DNA of 5,007 nt, from the NCBI GenBank assembly GCA_027066255.1, contig JAMOOA010000205.1, positions 1-5,007 of the forward strand, given 5' to 3'. Below are positions 1-5,007 of this stretch, piece after piece (positions within the stretch are counted from its first letter, which is position 1; every line of letters starts with the position of its first letter). Below the pieces are notes generated by a model. The model did no database searches. It saw only the letters and a program-made list of their open reading frames with translations, and was not told the DNA's origin. This DNA comes from Candidatus Altimarinota bacterium (lineage in GTDB: Bacteria > Patescibacteriota > Gracilibacteria > BD1-5 > UBA6164). The position numbers and the translations under genes are program-made.

Positions 1-89
1 GAAAAGTTATTCGCATACGGGATAACTCCTGCATTTTTGAGGTCTTGTATTTTCTTGATTCTATCAAGTGATTCTTTTGGGTAGTCCAT
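1..89 (-). CDS. lysS: Probable lysyl-tRNA synthetase, class II, N-terminal fragment (runs off left edge)
   Basis: Only the first 29 codons are in the window. The peptide begins MDYPKESLDRIKKIQDLKNA and continues GVIPYANNF. The pattern of a basic helix with Arg/Lys-rich heptads, then a Leu-containing stretch, then G-[VI]-x-PY and a Phe a few residues later is the typical opening of bacterial class II LysRS, just before its anticodon-binding OB fold. That enzyme charges tRNA-Lys with lysine in the cytoplasm using ATP. The ATG at 89-87 is the only start available, because a TAA lies in frame four codons upstream (101-99). There is no Shine-Dalgarno sequence before it. No UGA occurs in this short piece. 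The gene lies downstream of the barrel gene on the same strand, but a terminator-like hairpin separates them, so it is probably transcribed separately. Another class II synthetase is possible; the remainder of the gene would settle it. Confidence 0.6.
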   Translation of the reverse strand, partial: MDYPKESLDRIKKIQDLKNAGVIPYANNF

Positions 90-117
90 AGTAGAATATT
101 AGAAATAATTTCTTAAA

Positions 118-148
118 ATAAGCTGCCTTCTAAACGAGGACAGCTTAT
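118..148 (-). terminator. Stem-loop, probable terminator after the barrel gene
   Basis: The arms 118-127 and 138-148 pair as ATAAGCTG plus CC against GG and CAGCTTAT, with one bulged base and a 10-base loop. Read on the minus strand the stem runs into TTTTAAG. It lies 81 bases past the stop codon of the barrel gene and just before the tRNA synthetase start, where a terminator would be expected. The T-run is short. On the plus strand a TATTTTTC follows, so it might work in both directions, although no plus-strand gene precedes it. Confidence 0.5.
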
Positions 149-162
149 CTATTTTTCAGATA

Positions 163-188
163 TTTCAAAAGGAGTTTTATTTTTGAAA
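163..188. repeat. Short A/T inverted repeat in the 3' spacer
   Basis: TTTCAAAA at 163-170 pairs perfectly with TTTTGAAA at 181-188 across a 10-base loop (171-180). It lies 41 bases past the stop of the barrel gene. It contains few G/C pairs and has no T-run on the minus-strand side, so it is more likely an RNA 3'-end stabilising hairpin, or chance, than the main terminator. Confidence 0.3.
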
Positions 189-228
189 CACCATTAAATA
201 TAGTGCATGATATAAAAAGAGTCAGTAA

Positions 229-1005
229 CTAGAATTTATAAGCAGCTCCTACACTGAAACCAGTCCCGATAGATTCCTTTTTTCTATAACTTATTCCACC
301 AGGTCATTTAATTTTTGATCATGGGTTATTTTTTACATAGGCTTCAATATTTACAGAAAAAGGACTTTCTCCTAAAGGAATTTCAGCCCCTACCAATGCC
401 TTCCAAGAGAAACCTATGTTTTTATCACGGGCATGAAAGAGATCATCCCCTGCAGAATTTGTAACTGCTACTGATCCTTTACTATAATCTCCTCCAACAA
501 GACCTCCAACATAAGGGTTAAAGCCCATTGGGACTTCCCATTTTATAATTAGTCAAATAAGTCCTTTTATATTCTCTTTTCCTCTACTAATAGATACAGG
601 GAAAGCAGTACTTGGAGTAAAACTCCCCTTATTCTTCGTATACGATACTTCCCCAGCTAATCCTACTTGTCCTCCTAGAAGTTCTCAAGGAAGCCATCTC
701 GTATAGCGAGCTCCTATTTCAGGGGATCCACCCAATTTCTCTTTTCCTGAAAAAAGTGGTCATGGAACAGTCGGTCCTCCAAATCTTGCTTTACTAGACT
801 GGGAGAGTTCATATCCTCCAAAAATTATTATTTGATTTACGGCAGCATCAGTAGCAGATTTTGCTGAATCTACTTCTTGAGCTTCTGCTCCAGATGGTAT
901 TGCTGCCATTCATAGCATTACTGCAGCTGCTATTCCTTCTCTTGTTTTTGAAGGATTTTTTATGCTAGAGGCTCCTTCTTCTCTTAATCACAATGTTTCT
1001 GACAT
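229..1005 (-). CDS. Exported outer-membrane-type beta-barrel protein (code 25)
   Basis: Reading UGA as Gly gives one frame of 258 residues from ATG (1005-1003) to TAG (231-229), with UGA at residues 6, 32, 82, 107, 151, 229 and 234. Residues 1-42 look like a signal peptide: a long basic n-region (R8, K16, K20, R22), a hydrophobic core at about 24-37, and a cleavage-like AEA before Q43. The rest is Gly- and aromatic-rich, with about eight stretches of alternating hydrophobic residues separated by polar turns, for example IGARYTRW, NPYVGGLVGGDYSKGS and FSVNIEAYV. It ends GTGFSVGAAYKF, with the terminal Phe and alternating Tyr/Val of an outer-membrane beta-signal. Known 8-stranded porin-like or OmpA-type barrels have this size and shape. 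Its substrate or partner is unknown. ATG at 1005 is the first start after an in-frame TAA (1023-1021). No Shine-Dalgarno sequence is visible. The odd point is the organism: CPR bacteria are generally described as lacking a classical outer membrane. Confidence 0.75.
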
Positions 1006-1042
1006 ACAAAAGTATTTAATTTATAAAATAGTTATAGCGTTT

Positions 1043-1069
1043 AGTATAGGAAAAACCTTATTTTTTCAA
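1043..1069 (-). promoter_or_regulatory. Possible promoter of the barrel gene
   Basis: On the minus strand TTGAAA (1069-1064) is followed after 15 bases by TATACT (1048-1043), 37 bases before the ATG. Both hexamers are close to the sigma-70 consensus, but the 15-base spacing is shorter than ideal. In such AT-rich DNA this could be chance. Confidence 0.3.
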
Positions 1070-1193
1070 GAAGAAATTTATCTCGTCAAAAATAAAATTA
1101 TATACATGTTTTAAAGTTTAGAAAAGACTGTGATTTTTTAGCTGTTTCTTTCTAGATTTTTCATTTATAGATAGTCCCACTTGTGTTGTAATA

Positions 1194-1201
1194 CCCCCCC
1201 C
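1194..1201. repeat. Homopolymer run of eight C (eight G on the minus strand)
   Basis: Eight consecutive C residues stand out in a very AT-rich spacer, about 190 bases upstream of the barrel gene on its own strand. Runs of this length are prone to slipped-strand length change. The run is outside every gene I call, so any effect would be on transcription and not on a reading frame. Confidence 0.85.
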
Positions 1202-1268
1202 TTAAATAACACTTAAAATACTTTCTACTTTCTCCATATTTTTATATATAACAAAATATTATTTATAC

Positions 1269-1297
1269 ACACCTGTCTTTTAAAGAAAGGTGTTTTT
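1269..1297 (+). terminator. Stem-loop with T-run just past the stop of the unrecognised gene
   Basis: ACACCT (1269-1274) pairs with AGGTGT (1288-1293), with inner pairing of TCTTT and AAAGA, and T(5) follows at 1293-1297 on the plus strand. It starts 8 bases beyond the TAA of the minus-strand gene at 1302-2195, so by position it would end that transcript. By sequence the T-run is on the plus-strand side, and the minus-strand side continues GTGTATAAAT with no T-run. It may work in both directions, as an RNA 3' hairpin for the minus-strand gene, or as the terminator of an unseen plus-strand RNA. Confidence 0.45.
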
Positions 1298-1301
1298 AAT
1301 T

Positions 1302-2195
1302 TTAACACAAAAGTCCAAAATCCCCCTCTTCCATGCGTTGCTTGATATCATCGCTCACTATCCTAATTTGACTCTTCCATTCGTCATCAGGATGCAAGAG
1401 AAGCCTTCCAAGCAGTTCATCTCAAATTCCTGCTAAGATATCACAGACACCACAGGAATATTTTTCTGCAAGCTCCTCTAAACTCCCTTGCTTTTTAGAA
1501 ATTATTTTTACTATTTCTTCGTTCAAACTTGAAGCACTATTACCAACCGTAACTCAAGTATGTGGATGCTGGTACCCTCAACGAAACAGAGTTTTTCATA
1601 CAATAGATGAAAGATATTTCTGTACCAAGTGAGTACTCAGAGGAGTATCTGCTAAAAGATGTATAAGAGTATGAAACAGAGCCTTCTCAAACCCCATACG
1701 TTTTAATTGATTATGAGAATACTCTTGTGAAACAGGCGATACGTCACCTGCTCTCCTAGGAAGAAGGCTCATCTGAGGAGTAAATCCTGAATCAAGTATA
1801 TTTCCTGAAGAATCAAGAATAATAATAGCTCCTGGAGATTCAAAAAGTGGAGCATCTGGAAGATTTATATCTAAAGCCTCTCAAAGCATCTGAGTAAGCT
1901 TTGTTCCTTTCTCAGAAATAAGATCTAAATCTTCTGGTAGGGTAGAATCTATATTTTCTCAATATATCTCTGTCCCAAAAAATGCTTCCTCTGCTTGTGT
2001 GTCTCAATCTTCGGGTATCTTAATGCGCTTAAAACCTTCGATAATAGTAGGAATACTATAAGCATTTTCTTCAATAGCCTTTTTGGTATTGAGATTCAAA
2101 GGATATCTTCATACCTGTGATATTTTACAAGAAAGCTTAGAAGCTGTATCAGGAATAGAATCAAAGTGTCGCATTCCTCTTTTAGAGTGTTTCAT
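1302..2195 (-). CDS. Unrecognised 297-residue protein rich in UGA-glycine (code 25)
   Basis: The frame runs from ATG (2195-2193) to TAA (1304-1302) with eight in-frame UGA codons, at residues 29, 64, 79, 105, 200, 206, 214 and 258. About a third of its glycines are UGA by hand count. I recognise no family. There is no signal peptide or membrane helix, so it is probably cytoplasmic. It opens with a basic patch (MKHSKRGMRHF) and then has an acidic middle at about 60-105. A likely beta-strand segment, GAIIILDSSGNILDSGF, begins near residue 121. A His-rich section follows (H175, H179, H189, H210, H212, including HTLIH and YQHPHTG), then CGVC at 248-251, a helical acidic tail, and Cys as the last residue. 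The His and Cys cluster could bind a metal, but this is only a guess. The gene is divergent from the ATPase at 2371 across a 175-base control region. No Shine-Dalgarno sequence precedes the ATG; ATG at residue 8 is an alternative start. Confidence 0.75.
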
Positions 2196-2206
2196 ATTAT
2201 ATAGTT

Positions 2207-2248
2207 TAATTAGTATTTTCTATCTATTAATTAATATAATACTAATTA
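2207..2248. repeat. Perfect 11-bp inverted repeat, candidate operator
   Basis: TAATTAGTATT at 2207-2217 and its exact reverse complement AATACTAATTA at 2238-2248 are separated by 20 bases containing the palindrome TTAATTAA (2227-2234). The arm centres are 31 bases apart, about three helical turns. One arm lies in the spacer of the minus-strand promoter and the other just after its expected start point. This suits a dimeric regulator bridging two sites. A/T-rich sequence makes chance pairing more likely, but 11 of 11 including two G/C positions is notable. Confidence 0.5.
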
Positions 2249-2260
2249 TATATATGTCAA
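2233..2260 (-). promoter_or_regulatory. Sigma-70-type promoter of the unrecognised gene
   Basis: On the minus strand a perfect TTGACA (2260-2255) is followed after 16 bases by TATATT (2238-2233). An 18-base spacing to TATTAA (2236-2231) is also possible. The -10 box lies 37 bases before the ATG at 2195. This is the best promoter in the window. One arm of the inverted repeat at 2207-2248 falls between its -35 and -10 boxes, touching the -10. Confidence 0.6.
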
Positions 2261-2370
2261 GTTCTTGTCTCCTATACAACATGGTCTCTTCTACCAAAGT
2301 CAACCTATTTATTTTGTCGCTCTCTCGCAAATATGCTACTCTTTAGATAAGTACTTCAATACACAAGCAC

Positions 2371-5007
2371 ATGAAAAAGATTTACATAGTTCTACTTGTA
2401 TGGATAACAGCCCTTCACAAGGCTCACTCAGCTCTGGTACAAAAGCCTGGCCTCAATTCAGCTCTAGCAAAACCAACAAAAACTACAACCCCTGTAGAAT
2501 CTGGAGGAGGGTTCTTCGACGGAGTCGGAAACTTCTTTTCAGAAATCGGATACTATTTTTTGATAGTTCTCCTCATTTTTGGATGACTTTATATCATCTT
2601 CAAGTCTATAAGACTCGCTTTTGAACTCTGGTATACAAAAAATCTTAGATATCTCAAAGTAACTCTTCCAAGAGGAGACTCAAAGCTCGACAAAGAAAAG
2701 GAAACGAAAAAAGACTTCAAGGAGAAAATAGGGATTATGAGTATGTTCTATAAAGCTGTGCACAAACTCAGTGAGGCTGGTCTCCGTGACACAATGCTCA
2801 ACTTTTTCTTTGGACACAGCAAAATCAGTCTCGAACTCGTCTACAGAGAGGGAGAAGTCAGTTTTTTTGTTGTCACATATGAAAACTACGTTGACCTCGT
2901 TTCTCAACATATCACCTCTACCTATAATGACGCAGAAATACTTATTGTAAGCCAAGAAGAATATATCGATCTCAAACCAAAAGGATATTCCCTTCGTGCT
3001 GCATCTTTATGAAAAGAGCACGATGATGTTTATCCTATCAAAACATTTAAATATTTAGAGGATGACCCTCTTAATAACTTTACCAATGTATTTGGGGGTC
3101 TCGACAAAAAAGACAGAGCTGTCTACCAAGTAGTAATCAAGCCTGTAAATTCCAGTTGGAATAAAAAGGCTCTCCGTGCTGCAAGGCTTGTCGCAAAAGG
3201 GAAATACAAAAAGGGAAGGAAACTCGGAATTCTTGGCTTTATATTCAAGCCTCTTACGTGGATATGGAATCCTCTTGTAGCAATGGTCGAAGGACCAGAG
3301 GATATGGTCTGAGGAAACAGTGCCCCTGGAGCTAGTGAGGGCGATTCGTATAAGATATTTAACCAAGCAGAAACCGAAGCTCAAAAAGTTATGGGGGAAG
3401 CAGCAGCTCAACCATCATTTAAAACTTCTATTCGCATACTCGTGAGTAGTAAAACTCCAAAAAACTCTGAACATGGAGTCCATGCTATCGTTGCTGCAGC
3501 CAGTATATTTACAGATGAGTACAACAACGCTCTGGATAATCCTCAGATTTATGAAGATTCTCTGACATTTATATTCAACCCTATTAGATACTTTGCATTT
3601 AAATATAAGCTTGTAGGATTTTTTCAAAATGTTTCTGTATTCTCGGCAGATGAAGTATCTACTATGTATCACTTTCCTGATGTAACATACAACAGATCAG
3701 CTATCATTAATTGGCTTGGATACAAAAAACTCCCAGTTCCACACAAGATTAAGACTCCTACTATTCCAACGATGCTTGAAGAAAAAGGAAAAGATGGAAA
3801 AATAAAAATGGTTCATAGACACCTTGGAGGATTTCCTGTCTACAAAGATGGAGTTATAATGGGTTGGAATGAGTACAGAAATAAAAAAACACCTGTCTAC
3901 TTTAATAGAAAAGATAGAGGAAGACATCATTATATTATCTGAAAATCTGGATGAGGTAAATCCGTATTTGTTGGATACCTTGCACGTCAAGACGTCCGGA
4001 ATGGAGATGGTATCTGTGTCATAGATCCACATGGAGATCTCGTCGAGGATGTACTTGATTTCATACCAAAAGAAAGAGCTAAAGATGTCATCATCTTTGA
4101 TCCAGCTGATACTGATAGGCCTATGGGGCTCAATATGCTCGATATTATTTCCACTGACCCTGATATCAGAAAGAGAGAAATGGATAGAGCAGCCATGGAC
4201 GCAACGGAAATATTTATAAAAATATTTGGTGATGAGATATTTGGACCTCGTATCCAGCACTACTTCCGTAATGGATGTTTGACACTCATGGAAGACGAAG
4301 AGGATGGAGGAACACTCATAGATGTACCAAGACTCTTTGTCGACGAAGCATTTATGAAATACAAAACACGTAAAATAAAAAATCCCGTAGTAAAATCCTT
4401 CTGGGAACATGAATACGCAAATACTGGTGACAGAGAAAAACAAGAAATGATACCATACTTCTCTGCAAAATTCGGACCATTTATCACTAATACTACTATC
4501 AGAAATATTATCGGACAGCCAAAGTCTGCGTTCAACCTCAGAGATATAATGGACAACAAAAAGATACTTCTTGTAAACCTCTCAAAAGGGAAAATCGGAA
4601 ATCTCAATGCTCAACTACTTGGTTTGATATTTGTTTCCAAGGTCAATATGGCAGCGATGAGTCGTGCTGATATACCTGAAGATCAGAGACAAGACTTTTA
4701 CATGTATGTTGATGAGTTCCAGAATTTTGCTACAGAGACCTTTGGAGAGATACTTTCAGAAGCTCGTAAATACCATCTTGCGCTTATTATGGCCCACCAG
4801 TTTATTGCACAAATAGGAGGTGGATCAAAAAAAGGAGACAAACCAAGTATCAAAGATGCAGTGTTCGGGAATGCTGGAACGATACAATCATTCAAAGTTG
4901 GTGCTGATGATGCTGAATATCTTGAAAAAGAATATGCTCCAGTATTATCACAACAAGATATTATCTGAATTGCAAACTATACAACATATATTAAATTAAA
5001 TATTGAT
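2371..5007 (+). CDS. Membrane-anchored VirD4/TraG-like type IV secretion ATPase (code 25; 3' end beyond window)
   Basis: One open frame of 879 codons runs from ATG 2371 to the right edge, with UGA at residues 72, 214, 314, 524, 528 and 866. Residues 1-21 are a signal peptide or first membrane helix (MKKIYIVLLVWITALHKAHSA). A membrane helix follows at about 58-78. Then comes a CPR-type N-terminal domain of roughly 430 residues, with a hydrophobic, Trp-rich stretch at 286-306. The ATPase part has Walker A GKSGGGKS at 524-531, VIDPHGDL from residue 550, RPMGLNML at about 584-591, and Walker B YVDEFQNFAT with acidic D781 and E782. After it come SEARKYHLALIMAHQFIAQ and a C-terminal NYTTYIKL typical of these conjugation ATPases. 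Family members couple ATP hydrolysis to moving DNA or protein through a type IV secretion channel at the inner membrane. ATG 2371 is the first start after an in-frame TAG (2344-2346). Substrate and partners are not visible. A HerA/VirB4-like role is the main alternative. Confidence 0.88.

Larger units (their letters stand above)
1006..1301. other. Gene-free spacer between the two minus-strand genes
   Basis: No coding frame of useful length is visible on either strand under code 25. The longest candidate I noticed on the minus strand is an 8-codon ATG-to-TAA frame near 1164-1138, which I do not regard as a gene. The stretch holds the possible barrel-gene promoter, a run of eight C at 1194-1201, and a stem-loop with a T-run at 1269-1297. 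The rest is low-complexity A/T sequence. Confidence 0.6.
2196..2370. other. Divergent control region between the unrecognised gene and the ATPase
   Basis: These 175 bases separate two divergent start codons. The left part holds the TTGACA promoter and the inverted repeat. For the plus-strand ATPase gene I see only weak candidates: TTGTCG (2314-2319) with TACTCT (2337-2342) at 17 bases, ending 28 bases before the ATG, and an isolated TATAAT at 2235-2240 without a -35 box. No Shine-Dalgarno sequence precedes the ATG at 2371. Confidence 0.5.

Noticed and set aside
2235..2240. TATAAT as the -10 box of the plus-strand ATPase promoter
   Set aside because: There is no -35 hexamer at 16-18 bases upstream, the site is 130 bases from the start codon, and the sequence is within a run of A/T repeats.
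2083..2346. An 87-codon plus-strand open frame with hydrophobic stretches
   Set aside because: It overlaps the start of the minus-strand gene and the A/T-rich promoter region. Its hydrophobicity comes from translating A/T-rich intergenic DNA.
2265..2624. A 119-codon plus-strand open frame overlapping the ATPase start
   Set aside because: It is out of frame with the signal peptide and membrane helix of the ATPase, has no recognisable features, and would consume the promoter region.
3697..4443. A 248-codon minus-strand open frame inside the ATPase region
   Set aside because: It is a shadow antisense to the ATPase. Its translation is low-complexity, rich in Ser, Phe, Ile and Cys, and has no domain, while the plus strand carries Walker motifs over the same bases.
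2371..5007. A pseudogene broken by six stop codons
   Set aside because: All six interruptions are TGA and none is TAA or TAG. They fall at Gly positions including the P-loop, and the motifs on both sides stay in frame.
229..5007. UGA as tryptophan (Mycoplasma-type code 4)
   Set aside because: It would place Trp at the invariant first Gly of Walker A. TGG already serves as Trp in the same genes.
1..5007. CRISPR arrays, tRNA or rRNA genes, insertion sequences
   Set aside because: I saw no regularly spaced direct repeats, no cloverleaf-like segment, no rRNA-like stretch, and no transposase or terminal repeats.

Overview
The window is AT-rich bacterial DNA that only makes sense if UGA is read as glycine (translation table 25). 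That points to the candidate phyla Gracilibacteria (BD1-5) or Absconditabacteria (SR1), in the candidate phyla radiation (CPR). With UGA as a stop, every long gene here breaks into short pieces. With UGA as glycine, three long reading frames appear that end on TAA or TAG or run off the edge. I count 21 in-frame UGA codons by hand. Two lie inside the P-loop of an ATPase, and one of these encodes the invariant first glycine of the motif. This excludes tryptophan as the meaning.

Layout. (1) Positions 1-89, minus strand: the first 29 codons of a probable class II lysyl-tRNA synthetase, leaving the window at its left edge. (2) Positions 90-228: a spacer with two inverted repeats, one placed as a terminator for the next gene. 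(3) Positions 229-1005, minus strand: a 258-residue exported protein with a signal peptide and the look of a small outer-membrane-type beta-barrel, ending in Phe. (4) Positions 1006-1301: a gene-free spacer with a run of eight C and a stem-loop with a T-run on the plus strand. (5) Positions 1302-2195, minus strand: a 297-residue protein that I do not recognise, rich in UGA codons, behind a good TTGACA promoter. (6) Positions 2196-2370: a divergent control region with a perfect 11-bp inverted repeat. (7) Position 2371 to the right edge, plus strand: at least 879 codons of a membrane-anchored AAA-type ATPase of the VirD4/TraG/HerA-like class found with type IV secretion machinery in CPR genomes, with Walker A, Walker B and the downstream conserved region visible.

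How they might work together. The ATPase and the barrel protein are both envelope proteins, and organisms of this group are thought to live attached to or preying on other bacteria. A role in contact with another cell is a reasonable inference but is not shown by the sequence. The unrecognised gene is divergent from the ATPase and shares its control region. None of the four start codons has a visible Shine-Dalgarno sequence.
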